Source: Streptomyces sp. TP-A0874 (GTDB taxonomy: Bacteria; Actinomycetota; Actinomycetes; Streptomycetales; Streptomycetaceae). From it: DNA of 64,000 nt. The stretch is taken from the NCBI RefSeq assembly GCF_001748085.1, contig NZ_BBZK01000003.1, forward strand, positions 310,001 through 374,000. Direction: 5' to 3'. The first letter of the stretch is position 1; every line of letters starts with the position of its first letter. This document shows positions 52,214 to 61,645 of this stretch, in pieces. The notes under the pieces are model-generated. The model searched no databases and had not been told where the DNA came from. It saw only the letters and a list, made by a program, of their open reading frames with translations. The position numbers were made by a program, and so were the translations under genes.

Positions 52214-52627
52214 ATGACCCAGCGCAGCCTCGTTCTTCTCAAGCCCGACGCGGTCCGGCGGGGCTTGGTCGGCGAGATCCTCGGCCGGATCGAGCGCAAG
52301 GCCGACTGGTCGATCACCGCGTTGGAACTCCGCCGGCTGGCGCAGGACACCCTCGAGCAGCACTACGGCGAGCACCAGGGCAAGCCCTTCTACGAGCCGC
52401 TGATGGAGTTCATGGCCTCCGGGCCGTCCGTGGCGATGGTCGTCGAAGGGGAGCGGGTCATCGAGGGACTGCGGACCCTGGCCGGCCCCACCGACCCGAT
52501 CGCCGCCGCGCCGGGCAGCATCCGGGGCGACTTCGGCACCGTGGTGCGGGAGAACCTCATCCACGCCTCGGACTCCGAGGAGTCCGCGGAGCGGGAGATC
52601 AAACTCTTCTTCCCCGATTTCGCCTGA
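52214..52627 (+). CDS. ndk: Nucleoside diphosphate kinase
   Basis: The 137-residue enzyme moves the gamma-phosphate from ATP to nucleoside diphosphates by way of a phospho-His intermediate. It has the opening LVLLKPDAVRRGLVGEI and the active-site NLIHASDS with His117 and Ser119. The start is ATG 52214 with GGAG at 52201-52204. It lies between the folC unit and mreB. Confidence 0.97.
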   Translation: MTQRSLVLLKPDAVRRGLVGEILGRIERKADWSITALELRRLAQDTLEQHYGEHQGKPFYEPLMEFMASGPSVAMVVEGERVIEGLRTLAGPTDPIAAAPGSIRGDFGTVVRENLIHASDSEESAEREIKLFFPDFA

Positions 52628-52894
52628 GGCCCCGTCGGTCCTTACCCGGCTGGTGCCTGGACCACAGGAATTCGGCCGCCGCCCAGCATATTTGAGCCGA
52701 TCGGGGGAACGCATTGCTCCGACACGGCGTCACCATGGCGGGAGGTGGCACCGCTTCCGCCGACAATGGCGGAGGGCCCTAGCACCGCGCAGTCGTGAGC
52801 GGGACTACGATGGGGACCTTCCACACTCTCGCAGCGCTGACCCCGCAGACGTACAAGTCATACCGTTCCAGCTGGGAAGGCCAGACGTATCCTC

Positions 52895-53926
52895 ATGGGG
52901 AACAACATGTCGTTCATCGGCCGTGACATGGCTGTCGACCTCGGCACCGCCAACACGCTGGTGTACGTCAGAGGTCGCGGGATCGTTCTGAATGAGCCAT
53001 CAGTGGTGGCCATCAACACGAATACCGGTGGCATTCTGGCCGTTGGCGCCGAAGCGAAGAAGATGATCGGCCGTACCCCCGGCAACATCGTGGCGGTGCG
53101 GCCGCTCAAGGACGGCGTGATCGCCGACTTCGAGATCACCGAGCGGATGCTCCGCTACTTCATTCTCAAGATCCACAAACGCCGTTACCTGGCGCGCCCG
53201 CGCGTCGTGGTCTGCGTGCCCTCGGGGATCACCGGTGTCGAGCGCCGGGCGGTGATCGAGGCCTCCACCCAGGCCGGCGCTCGGCAGGTGCACATCATCG
53301 AGGAGCCGATGGCGGCCGCCATCGGCTCCGGCCTGCCGGTCCACGAGGCCACCGGCAACATGGTCGTGGACATCGGCGGCGGCACCACCGAGGTCGCGGT
53401 TATCTCCCTCGGCGGCATCGTCACCGCCCAGTCGATCCGGGTCGCCGGCGACGAGCTGGACAACGCGATCATCCAGCACATCAAGAAGGAGTACAGCCTG
53501 CTGCTCGGCGAGCGGAGCGCGGAGAGCATCAAGCTGACCCTGGGCTCGGCGTTCGACTCCGGCGACGACGAGCACACCGAGATCCGCGGCCGGGACCTGG
53601 TCAGCGGGCTGCCGAAGACCGTGGTCATCTCCTCGGCGGAGGTCCGCAAGGCGATGGAGGAGCCGGTCAGCTCCATCGTGGACGCGGTCAAGACGACGCT
53701 CGACAAGTGCCCGCCGGAACTCTCCGGCGACGTGATGGACCGGGGCATCGTCCTCACCGGTGGCGGCGCTCTGCTCCGCGGCCTGGACGACCGGCTGCGC
53801 GAGGAGACCGGCATGCCGATCCACATCGCCGAGGACCCGCTCGATTCCGTGGCGCTCGGATCCGGCAAGTGCGTCGAGGAGTTCGAGGCGCTCCAGCAGG
53901 TGCTGGACTCGCAGCCGCGGAGATGA
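52895..53926 (+). CDS. mreB: Rod shape-determining actin homologue MreB
   Basis: The 343-residue protein polymerises under the membrane and guides wall synthesis; in Streptomyces it is needed for spore wall integrity more than for tip growth. Actin-fold nucleotide motifs are [12 protein letters not shown] (phosphate 1), [16 protein letters not shown] (phosphate 2) and [16 protein letters not shown] (adenosine). Start ATG 52895 gives [14 protein letters not shown] 52907 has closer GGGG spacing and is possible. mreC and mreD follow. Confidence 0.97.
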   Translation: MGNNMSFIGRDMAVDLGTANTLVYVRGRGIVLNEPSVVAINTNTGGILAVGAEAKKMIGRTPGNIVAVRPLKDGVIADFEITERMLRYFILKIHKRRYLARPRVVVCVPSGITGVERRAVIEASTQAGARQVHIIEEPMAAAIGSGLPVHEATGNMVVDIGGGTTEVAVISLGGIVTAQSIRVAGDELDNAIIQHIKKEYSLLLGERSAESIKLTLGSAFDSGDDEHTEIRGRDLVSGLPKTVVISSAEVRKAMEEPVSSIVDAVKTTLDKCPPELSGDVMDRGIVLTGGGALLRGLDDRLREETGMPIHIAEDPLDSVALGSGKCVEEFEALQQVLDSQPRR

Positions 53927-54234
53927 CGCCCGCCCGATCCGCCGCACGGGTGCCCCTCCACCGGTGCGGTGGGCTCGGTTGATATACAGCTATAACTGAC
54001 AAGCAGCGGATACAGCGGTGGCGGCCGTACGGCCGGACCGGCCTGTAGTCGTACCGCTGTACCGGCGTCCAGACGGGTGACGAGCCCTCAGCTGGACGAC
54101 CGTCCGGCCACGGCAGATCCTGTCGACAACGGGAGCACCGTGTGCCGCACCGCCAACACGAAACAGGCTCAAGCTCCTGATGACCGGACCCGGCCAGCGC
54201 CGACCGGTCCGACGAGGAAGGCACGCCGCCGCAG
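53927..54234. other. 308-base mreB-mreC spacer with AT-rich box and stem-loops
   Basis: A small CCACCG-GTG-CGGTGG hairpin (53959-53973) follows mreB. An unusually AT-rich TTGATATACAGCTATAAC stretch lies at 53979-53996. A large structured element then covers 54011-54061. The remaining 170 bases lead to mreC. The AT-rich box may be an internal promoter. Confidence 0.5.
54011..54061 (+). promoter_or_regulatory. Large stem-loop in the mreB-mreC spacer
   Basis: TACAGCGGT (54011-54019) pairs perfectly with ACCGCTGTA (54053-54061). Inside lies a second palindrome CGGCCG-TA-CGGCCG (54022-54035). It could be an attenuator, an RNA-processing site or a paired protein site. Confidence 0.5.
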
Positions 54235-55290
54235 GTGAGGGACACACGAGAGAGTCGGCTGCTCCTGGTGCTGCTGATCGCCACCGCGTTCGCGCTGATC
54301 ACGGTGGACATGCGCAGCCAGGAGTCCCCGCTCGACGGCGCCAGGCAGGCCGCCGCGGCGGCGTTCGGACCGGTGGAGAACGCGGTCGCCACGGTCATCG
54401 ACCCCGTCGGGAACGCCATCGGAGCGGTCCGCGAATCCACCGGTCGGCACGGCCGGCTCAGTGCGCTCGAGCGTGAGAACGCCGAGCTGAAGGCCAAGCT
54501 GGGCAGCGACGACCGGAACCGCAGCCGGCTCGCCGAACTCGAGAAGCTGCTGAAGACCGCCGGCGCCGGCCAGTACGGAATAAAGGGCGCCCAGGTCATC
54601 GCCATAGGAGCCGCCCAGGGATTCTCCTGGACGGTCACCATCGACGCCGGCAGCGACGACGGACTGCGCCGTGACATGACGGTCATCAACGGCGACGGGC
54701 TGGTCGGCCGGATCACCACCGTCGCCTCCTCGACCTCCACCGTCCTGCTCGCCACGGACCCGGACTTCACCGTCGGCACCCGGATGGAGGCGTCCAACGA
54801 GCTGGGTTTCGCCACCGGACGCGGCGACCGGTCGCTGAGTGTGCAACTGCTCAACGGCAAGGCGCGGGTGAAGAAGGGGGACCGGCTGGTCACCTTCGGC
54901 TCCAGTGAGGACCGGCCGTTCGTCCCGGGCGTACCGGTCGGCGAGGTCAGCAAGGTTGACCCGGCGACCGGCGACCTGACCCGGACCGTCGAGGTGCGGC
55001 CCTACGTCTCCTTCACCAAGCTCGACATCGTCGGCGTCGTGGTGAAGCCGCCGAGGAAGGACCCGCGGGACACCGTGCTCCCGGAGAAGCCCAAGCGGCC
55101 CAAGCCCGCCCCCACCGTGACCGTCACCGCCACCCCGGGGGCGGAGTCCGGCGACGAGGGGGACGAGAGCGGCTCCGAGGACACCGACGAGAGCGCCGGT
55201 GAGACCGGCGACGACTACGGCGAGGCGCCCGACGACGAACCCGGCGGCGGCCCCTCCGCCTCTCCGCCCGCCACCCGCGACAGGGACTGA
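54235..55290 (+). CDS. mreC: Rod shape-determining protein MreC
   Basis: The 351-residue protein has one membrane helix at about 8-25, a coiled coil (ERENAELKAKLGSDDRNRSR) at about 79-110 and the double beta-barrel MreC domain (about 115-265). It links MreB inside to penicillin-binding proteins outside. The tail after residue 270 is Pro-rich then strongly acidic (Glu/Asp/Ser/Gly), longer than in E. coli MreC. Start GTG 54235 opens with RDTRESRLLLVLLI, as in the S. coelicolor protein I recall. mreD follows after 2 bases. Confidence 0.95.
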   Translation: MRDTRESRLLLVLLIATAFALITVDMRSQESPLDGARQAAAAAFGPVENAVATVIDPVGNAIGAVRESTGRHGRLSALERENAELKAKLGSDDRNRSRLAELEKLLKTAGAGQYGIKGAQVIAIGAAQGFSWTVTIDAGSDDGLRRDMTVINGDGLVGRITTVASSTSTVLLATDPDFTVGTRMEASNELGFATGRGDRSLSVQLLNGKARVKKGDRLVTFGSSEDRPFVPGVPVGEVSKVDPATGDLTRTVEVRPYVSFTKLDIVGVVVKPPRKDPRDTVLPEKPKRPKPAPTVTVTATPGAESGDEGDESGSEDTDESAGETGDDYGEAPDDEPGGGPSASPPATRDRD

Positions 55291-55292
55291 TC

Positions 55293-55988
55293 ATGCGAGT
55301 CAACCGGATTCTGCTCTCCACCACCATGGTCGTGGTGGCGCTCGTGATCCAGGTGTCGGTGCTCGCCCGGCTGCGGCTGCCCGGCGCCGTCCCAGACCTG
55401 GTGCTGCTCGTCCTGCTGGGGCTCGCGCTCGTCTACGGCCACGTCGGCGGCGCGCTGGTCGGCTTCGGCGCGGGTCTCCTCACCGACCTGGCACCCCCCT
55501 CCGACCACGCGGCGGGCCGCTACGCCCTGGTGCTCTGCGTGGTCGGCTACCTCGCCGGGCTCGCTCGACCGGAGAGCGGCCGCATCCGCTCGGCCGCCGG
55601 CCCGCTGCTGGCGGTGGTCGGTGCGGCGATCGGCACCACGCTGCTGTACGCGGGGGTCGGAGCGGTCGTCGGGGACTCCGCCGCCCACCAGGCGGGCTTG
55701 GGCAGTCTGCTGTTCACCGCGGCCCTCTACGACCTGCTGCTGGCCCCGTTCGTGGTGCCGGCGGTGATGGCGGTGGCGCGGCGGTTCGAGCGGGATCCGC
55801 TCACCGAGTCCTCCGCCGGAACGGGCGGCCCGGACGGTCCCCAGTCCAGTTGGCTGTCGGCCGGCACCGGGGTGCGGACCAGGCGCGGCGGTCGGATCCG
55901 GCAGGGCCTCGGAGGCCGGCGCGGCAGTGTGCTCAGCCGGCCGTCCAAGTCCGGTGCCGGGCGGATCAAGGGGGTCAAGCGGCTGTGA
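55293..55988 (+). CDS. mreD: Rod shape-determining membrane protein MreD
   Basis: The 231-residue protein has five or six membrane helices over residues 5-170 and the MreD landmarks PDLVLLVLLGLALVYGHVGG and LYDLLLAPFVVPAVM. It is part of the elongasome with MreC, PBP2 and RodA. The C-terminal 55 residues are a Ser/Gly/Arg-rich basic tail not seen in short MreD proteins. It starts 2 bases after mreC and ends 34 bases before mrdA. Confidence 0.93.
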   Translation: MRVNRILLSTTMVVVALVIQVSVLARLRLPGAVPDLVLLVLLGLALVYGHVGGALVGFGAGLLTDLAPPSDHAAGRYALVLCVVGYLAGLARPESGRIRSAAGPLLAVVGAAIGTTLLYAGVGAVVGDSAAHQAGLGSLLFTAALYDLLLAPFVVPAVMAVARRFERDPLTESSAGTGGPDGPQSSWLSAGTGVRTRRGGRIRQGLGGRRGSVLSRPSKSGAGRIKGVKRL

Positions 55989-56022
55989 ACGTGGGGCGAT
56001 TCTCCGAGGGGCAGTGGGCGGC

Positions 56023-58140
56023 ATGAGCAACATCCCGGAGACCGGGCGTACGGCGCGCGTCACGATCCGCCTCGTCGCCATCCAGATACTGGTCTTCTCG
56101 CTTCTCGCGACGCTGGCCGGGCGACTCTGGTTCATCCAGATCCGCAACGGCGACGAGTACGCGGCCAAGGCCATGGGCAACCATGTGCAGCAGGTCGTCC
56201 AGCCCGCCGTGCGCGGCTCCATCCTGGACGCCCGCGGGGTGCCGATCGCGGACAACGAGACCCGGCTCGTGGTCTCCGCGAACCGCACCGAGCTGCTGAA
56301 GATGAAGGACGGCGGCAAGGCGGTCCTCAACCGCCTCGCCAAGATCCTCGACATGGATCCGGCTGAGGTGGAGGCGAAGATCCGGCTCTGCGACGCGGAG
56401 ACGAAGCAGCCCTGTTGGAACGGTTCGCCCTACCAGCCGATCCCCATCACAGACGAGGCGACCACCCACCAGACGCTGCTGATCCGGGAGCGCTCGGAGG
56501 ACTTCCCCGGCATCACCGCCGAGCCCACCGCGGTCCGCCGCTATCCGACGCCCTACAAGGCCCGGACGGCCCAGGTACTGGGGTACCTCTCGCCGGTCAC
56601 CGACGAGGAGATCAAGGAGGCGGAGGACGGTCCCTCGCCGTTCCTCCGCTCGGACCAGGTCGGCCGCTCCGGCCTGGAGCGCTCCTACGACGAGAAGCTG
56701 CGCGGCAAGGCCGGGGTGACGCGGTACGAGGTGGACAAGGTCGGCCGGGTCATGGGTGAGGCCGAGAACGAGCCGGCGGAGGCCGGCTGGTCCCTCATCA
56801 CCAGCATCGACGCCCGGGTGCAGGCCCTGGCCGAGAAGGAGCTGGACCAGGCGATGAAGGCGGCCCGGCAGGAGATCGACCGCAACACCAACCGCCCCTA
56901 CGAGGCGGACGCCGGAGCCGTGGTCGTCATGGAGTCGAAGACCGGTCGGGTGGTCGCCATGGCCTCCAACCCGGACTACGACCCCAATGCCTGGGTCGGT
57001 GGCATCTCCGGAGCCGACTACACCAAGCTGACCAGCAAGAAGTCCAACTACCCGCTGCTCAACCGGGCCATCCAGGGGCAGGCGGCGCCCGGCTCCATCT
57101 TCAAGGTGGTCTCCACGGCCGCCTCGGTCCAGGCCGGCTACGACTTCAACGACACCTACCCGTGCACCAGCTCGTACAGCATCGGCAACCAGGTCTTCAA
57201 GAACTTCGAGTCCGAGGACCACGGGCCGATCACCCTGGGCCGGGCCCTGGAGGTCTCCTGCGACACCGTCTTCTACGGCCTGGCCCACCAGGAGTGGAAG
57301 AAGGACGGCGGCACGAAGCCGAAGAAGGACGCCCACGACTGGTTCTATGAGACCGCCCACCAGTTCGGCCTCGGCGAGGAGACCGGTGTCGACCTGCCCA
57401 ACGAGGTCTCCGGCCGGGTACCGGACCGGAAGTGGAAGAAGGACTTCTGGAAGGTCAACAAGGACGGCTGGTGCGAGACGGCCAAGGAGTGGCCGAAGAA
57501 GAAGGACTACCTGACCAGGCTCGCCCACGAGAACTGCCTCGGGGGCATGAAGCTGCACGCCTACGACTCGGTCAACTACTCCATCGGTCAGGGCGACACC
57601 CTGGTGACCCCGATCCAGATGGCCACCATCTACGCGGCGCTCAGCAACGGCGGCACGCTGTACGACCCGAGCGTCGGCAAGGCCCTGGTCAGCCCCGACG
57701 GCCGGAAGGTCGAGGAGATCGAGCCGAAGTCGCACGGGAAGCTCCCCACGAGCAAGAAGACGCTCTCGCAGATCGACAAGGCGCTGGAGGGCGTCGCCAC
57801 CCGCGGCACCGCCGCCTGGCGGTTCGAGGGCTGGCCCCAGGAGAAGATCCCGATGCACGCCAAGACCGGCACCGCGGAGGTCTACGGGAAGCAGACCACC
57901 TCCTGGTTCGCCACCTACACCGACGACTACACGATCGTCATGACGATCTCCCAGGGTGGCACCGGATCCGGCGCCTCCGGACCGGCGGTGCGCAACATCT
58001 ACGACGCCCTCTACGGACTGGACGGCGGTGAGGGGCTGCTGCCCAAGCCGCAGACCAAGCTGCCGAAGATCGCCAAGGACGGCACCATCGAACCGATCGA
58101 GTCGAAGGCCGAGCGCCGCCGGAAGGACAGCGACGAGTGA
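56023..58140 (+). CDS. mrdA: Penicillin-binding protein 2 (class B transpeptidase)
   Basis: The 705-residue protein has one N-terminal membrane anchor (about 15-37), the PBP dimerisation domain (VRGSILDARGVPIADN) and the transpeptidase domain with nucleophile Ser358 in APGSIFK, the SVN motif in DSVNYSIGQGD and KTGT in HAKTGTAEV. It crosslinks peptidoglycan with RodA and MreBCD. Start ATG 56023 is chosen; GTG 56014 with GAGGGG would add three residues. The insert HAHDWFYETAHQF-type region near 440-520 is rich in Lys and Trp, as in other Streptomyces homologues. The stop overlaps rodA by 4 bases. Confidence 0.95.
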   Translation: MSNIPETGRTARVTIRLVAIQILVFSLLATLAGRLWFIQIRNGDEYAAKAMGNHVQQVVQPAVRGSILDARGVPIADNETRLVVSANRTELLKMKDGGKAVLNRLAKILDMDPAEVEAKIRLCDAETKQPCWNGSPYQPIPITDEATTHQTLLIRERSEDFPGITAEPTAVRRYPTPYKARTAQVLGYLSPVTDEEIKEAEDGPSPFLRSDQVGRSGLERSYDEKLRGKAGVTRYEVDKVGRVMGEAENEPAEAGWSLITSIDARVQALAEKELDQAMKAARQEIDRNTNRPYEADAGAVVVMESKTGRVVAMASNPDYDPNAWVGGISGADYTKLTSKKSNYPLLNRAIQGQAAPGSIFKVVSTAASVQAGYDFNDTYPCTSSYSIGNQVFKNFESEDHGPITLGRALEVSCDTVFYGLAHQEWKKDGGTKPKKDAHDWFYETAHQFGLGEETGVDLPNEVSGRVPDRKWKKDFWKVNKDGWCETAKEWPKKKDYLTRLAHENCLGGMKLHAYDSVNYSIGQGDTLVTPIQMATIYAALSNGGTLYDPSVGKALVSPDGRKVEEIEPKSHGKLPTSKKTLSQIDKALEGVATRGTAAWRFEGWPQEKIPMHAKTGTAEVYGKQTTSWFATYTDDYTIVMTISQGGTGSGASGPAVRNIYDALYGLDGGEGLLPKPQTKLPKIAKDGTIEPIESKAERRRKDSDE

Positions 58141-59339
58141 CGACGACCTCCAGCGGCTTCGCCGTTCGCCGCTACTCCCCGGAGCGCGGGGCCTGGGGCC
58201 GGCTCACCGCGCGGGACTCGCTGCTCCGCCGGCTCGACTGGCCGCTGCTCGGGGCCTCCCTGACGCTCTCCGCGATCGGAGCGCTGCTGGTCTGGTCGGC
58301 GACCCGGAACCGCAGTGAACTCAACGAGGGCGATCCCTACTACTTCCTCATCCGCCACCTGCTGAACACCGGGATCGGCCTCGCGCTGATGGTCGGCACC
58401 ATCTGGCTGGGCCACCGGACGCTGCGCGGCGCGGTCCCGATGCTCTACGGGCTGTCCATCCTGCTCACGGCGCTGGTGCTGACCCCGCTCGGCACCACGA
58501 TCAACGGCGCGCACGCCTGGATCCAGATCGGCGCCGGGTTCACGCTCCAGCCGTCCGAGTTCACCAAGATCACCATGATCCTGGGCATGTCGATGCTGCT
58601 GGCCGCCCAGGTGGACGCCGGCGACCGCCCGCACCCCGACCACCGCACAGTCCTCCAGGCGCTGGGCGTCGCGGCGCTGCCGATGGCCGTCATCATGCTG
58701 ATGCCGGACCTTGGCTCGGTGATGGTCATGGTGGTCATCGCGCTGGGGGTGCTGATGGCCTCCGGGGCCTCCAACCGCTGGCTGATCGGACTGGTGGGGG
58801 CGGGGACGAGCGGGGCGCTCCTGGTGTGGCAGCTGAAGCTGCTGGACGAATACCAGATCAACCGCTTCGCCGCCTTCGCCAACCCGCAGTTGGACCCGTC
58901 CGGCGTCGGCTACAACACCAACCAGGCGCGGATCGCGATCGGCTCCGGCGGGCTGTGGGGCACCGGTCTGTTCAACGGCACCCAGACCACCGGACAGTTC
59001 GTGCCCGAGCAGCAGACCGACTTCGTCTTCTCGGTGGCGGGGGAGGAGTTGGGCTTCGCCGGCGGTCTGCTGATCATCCTGTTGCTGGGGGTGGTGCTCT
59101 GGCGGGCCTGCCGGATCGCCCACAACACCACCGAGCTCTACGGCACGGTGGTGGCCGCCGGGATCATCGCCTGGTTCGCCTTCCAGGCCTTCGAGAACAT
59201 CGGTATGACCCTGGGGATCATGCCGGTGGCGGGACTGCCACTGCCCTTCGTCTCCTACGGGGGCACGTCCATGTTCGCGGTCTGGATCGCCGTCGGACTG
59301 CTTCAGTCGATCAAGGTGCAGAGACCGCTGTCGGCCTGA
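58137..59339 (+). CDS. rodA: RodA-type SEDS peptidoglycan glycosyltransferase
   Basis: The 400-residue membrane protein has about ten helices and the SEDS signatures GAHAWIQIGAGFTLQPSEFTK, LMPDLGSVMVM and LPLPFVSYGGTSM near the end. It polymerises lipid II together with its class B PBP partner encoded just upstream. The start GTG 58137 overlaps the mrdA stop by 4 bases (GTGA), a sign of translational coupling. In S. coelicolor the equivalent gene is called sfr. A terminator follows. Confidence 0.95.
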   Translation: MTTTSSGFAVRRYSPERGAWGRLTARDSLLRRLDWPLLGASLTLSAIGALLVWSATRNRSELNEGDPYYFLIRHLLNTGIGLALMVGTIWLGHRTLRGAVPMLYGLSILLTALVLTPLGTTINGAHAWIQIGAGFTLQPSEFTKITMILGMSMLLAAQVDAGDRPHPDHRTVLQALGVAALPMAVIMLMPDLGSVMVMVVIALGVLMASGASNRWLIGLVGAGTSGALLVWQLKLLDEYQINRFAAFANPQLDPSGVGYNTNQARIAIGSGGLWGTGLFNGTQTTGQFVPEQQTDFVFSVAGEELGFAGGLLIILLLGVVLWRACRIAHNTTELYGTVVAAGIIAWFAFQAFENIGMTLGIMPVAGLPLPFVSYGGTSMFAVWIAVGLLQSIKVQRPLSA

Positions 59340-59356
59340 GCCGACGCATCCGGACA

Positions 59357-59383
59357 GCCTGCCGGCCGCCCCCGCCGGCAGGC
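59357..59383 (+). terminator. Perfect 10-bp terminator hairpin after rodA
   Basis: GCCTGCCGGC pairs with GCCGGCAGGC around CGCCCCC. It ends the mre-mrd-rod cluster. Confidence 0.82.
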
Positions 59384-59404
59384 CGTCGGGCGTCCGGCGG
59401 GAGG

Positions 59405-59410
59405 TAGGCT
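59405..59410 (+). promoter_or_regulatory. Candidate -10 box of the radical SAM gene
   Basis: TAGGCT lies 45 bases before ATG 59455, which predicts a leader of about 37 bases. No clear -35 is visible. Confidence 0.4.
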
Positions 59411-59454
59411 GAGCCCCTGAACCGCCCCCGCCTGCTCACGAGAGACACACCGCG

Positions 59455-61380
59455 ATGCCTGTCGAGTCGGTCTTCCCACAGCTGGAAGCGCTTCTCCCGC
59501 ACGTACAGAAGCCCATCCAGTACGTCGGTGGAGAGCTCAACTCCACCTCCAAGGACTGGGACGCCTGCGATGTGCGCTGGGCGCTCATGTATCCGGACGC
59601 CTACGAGATCGGGCTGCCCAACCAGGGCGTCATGATCCTCTACGAGGTGCTCAACGAGCGGCCGGGCGTCCTCGCCGAGCGGGCGTACAGCGTCTGGCCC
59701 GACCTCGAGCAGCTGATGCGCGAGCACGGGGTACCGCAGTTCACCGTGGACTCGCACCGCCCGGTCCGCGCCTTCGACCTGTTCGGACTCAGTTTCTCCA
59801 CCGAGCTGTGCTACACCAACATGCTCACCGCGCTGGACCTCGCCGGCATCCCCCTGGAGTCCGCGGACCGCGGCCTGGAGGACCCGATCGTCCTCGCCGG
59901 CGGACACGCCGCCTTCAACCCGGAGCCGATCGCGGACTTCATCGACTGCGCGGTGGTCGGCGACGGTGAGCAGGCCGTGCTGGAGATCACGGAGATCGTC
60001 CGGGAGTGGAAGGCGGAGGGGCGGCCGGGCGGCCGGGACGAGGTGCTGCTGCGGCTGGCCCGCACCGGCGGCGTCTACGTGCCCCGCTTCTACGACGTCG
60101 AGTACCTCCCGGACGGCCGGATCGCCCGGGTGGTGCCGAACCGTTCCGGCGTTCCCTGGCGGGTCTCCAAGCACACCGTCATGGATCTCGACGAGTGGCC
60201 CTATCCGAAGAAGCCGCTCGTCCCGCTCGCCGAGACGGTCCACGAACGGATGTCGGTGGAGATCTTCCGCGGCTGCACCCGGGGCTGCCGTTTCTGCCAG
60301 GCCGGCATGATCACCCGCCCGGTGCGGGAACGGAGCATCACCGGTATCGGCGAGATCGTCGACCGGGGGCTGCGCGCCACCGGTTTCGAGGAGGTGGGCC
60401 TGCTCTCCCTCTCCTCAGCCGACCACAGCGAGATCGGCGACATCGCCAAGGGGCTCGCGGACCGCTACGAGGAGGACAAGGTCGGCCTGTCGCTGCCGTC
60501 CACCAGGGTGGACGCCTTCAACATCGACCTGGCCAACGAACTGACCCGGAACGGCCGGCGCTCCGGTCTGACGTTCGCCCCCGAGGGCGGATCGGAGCGG
60601 ATCCGCAAGGTCATCAACAAGATGGTCTCGGAGGAGGACCTGATCCGGACCGTCGCCACCGCCTACGGCAACGGCTGGCGGCAGGTGAAGCTGTACTTCA
60701 TGTGCGGGCTGCCGACCGAGACCGACGAGGACGTGCTGCAGATCGCCGACATGGCGGTCAACGTCATCGCCAAGGGGCGCGAGGTCTCCGGTCGGAAGGA
60801 CATCCGCTGCACCGTCTCGATCGGCGGGTTCGTTCCCAAGCCGCACACCCCCTTCCAGTGGGCTCCGCAACTCTCGGCGGACGAGACCGACGAGCGGCTG
60901 GCGAAGCTGCGTGACCGGATCCGCGGTGACAAGACGTACGGTCGCTCGATCGGCTTCCGCTACCACGACGGGCGGCCCGGCATCGTCGAGGGCCTGCTCT
61001 CCCGCGGCGACCGCCGGATCGGCGCGGTCATCCGGAAGGTCTACGAGGACGGCGGCCGGTTCGACGGCTGGCGCGAGTTCTTCAGCTACGACCGGTGGAT
61101 GGCCTGCGCGGCCGAGACGCTGCCGGCGACGGGGGTGGACGTCGACTGGTACACCACCCGGGAACGCTCCTACGAAGAGGTCCTGCCCTGGGACCACCTG
61201 GACTCCGGCCTGGACAAGGACTGGCTCTGGGAGGACTGGCAGGACGCCCTGGACGAGACCGAGGTCGAGGACTGCCGCTGGACACCCTGCTTCGACTGCG
61301 GTGTCTGCCCGCAGCTCGACCTCGACATCCAGATCGGCCCGACGGGGCGGAAACTGCTGCCGCTGACGGTCGTCAAGTAG
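59455..61380 (+). CDS. B12-binding-domain radical SAM protein, TIGR03960 type
   Basis: The 641-residue protein has an N-terminal cobalamin-binding-like alpha/beta domain (about 35-200, with DVRWALMYPDAYEIGLPNQG and VLAGGHAAFNPEP), a radical SAM barrel with the 4Fe-4S motif Cys274-xxx-Cys278-xx-Cys281 (CTRGCRFCQAGM), and a C-terminal domain ending in a Cys cluster (WTPCFDCGVCPQ). The canonical B12 lower-ligand motif is not evident, so cofactor binding is uncertain. Such genes are followed in many genomes by a TIGR03936 partner, as here, and lie next to the RNase E gene. The substrate is unknown; RNA or ribosome modification is a guess from context. Confidence 0.92.
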   Translation: MPVESVFPQLEALLPHVQKPIQYVGGELNSTSKDWDACDVRWALMYPDAYEIGLPNQGVMILYEVLNERPGVLAERAYSVWPDLEQLMREHGVPQFTVDSHRPVRAFDLFGLSFSTELCYTNMLTALDLAGIPLESADRGLEDPIVLAGGHAAFNPEPIADFIDCAVVGDGEQAVLEITEIVREWKAEGRPGGRDEVLLRLARTGGVYVPRFYDVEYLPDGRIARVVPNRSGVPWRVSKHTVMDLDEWPYPKKPLVPLAETVHERMSVEIFRGCTRGCRFCQAGMITRPVRERSITGIGEIVDRGLRATGFEEVGLLSLSSADHSEIGDIAKGLADRYEEDKVGLSLPSTRVDAFNIDLANELTRNGRRSGLTFAPEGGSERIRKVINKMVSEEDLIRTVATAYGNGWRQVKLYFMCGLPTETDEDVLQIADMAVNVIAKGREVSGRKDIRCTVSIGGFVPKPHTPFQWAPQLSADETDERLAKLRDRIRGDKTYGRSIGFRYHDGRPGIVEGLLSRGDRRIGAVIRKVYEDGGRFDGWREFFSYDRWMACAAETLPATGVDVDWYTTRERSYEEVLPWDHLDSGLDKDWLWEDWQDALDETEVEDCRWTPCFDCGVCPQLDLDIQIGPTGRKLLPLTVVK

Positions 61381-61601
61381 GCCGCGCACCGCCGGGTGCG
61401 CCGCGTCTCCGCGGCGCGGAGCGGTGTGACCGCCCGCTGTGCGGGCAGTACCGGAGTGGGCGGTGCGCCGCCTCCGGCCCGGGACGCGGCGGCCGGCAGC
61501 CGATGCGGACCGTGCCGACGACCGGTCGGGCCCCGGTCGTCCGGTGCCGTGGTGACGCCCGTGGGAAGGCCCCGCGGCGCAGCCGCCACCGCTCCGGGAC
61601 G

Positions 61602-61607
61602 TACTCT
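61602..61607 (+). promoter_or_regulatory. Candidate -10 box of the TIGR03936 gene
   Basis: TACTCT lies 38 bases before the proposed CTG start, and a GAAGGA ribosome site lies between them. It would give the gene its own short leader. Confidence 0.4.
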
Positions 61608-61645
61608 GGACAGAGCAGGACCGCACTCACGAAGGACTGATACAC

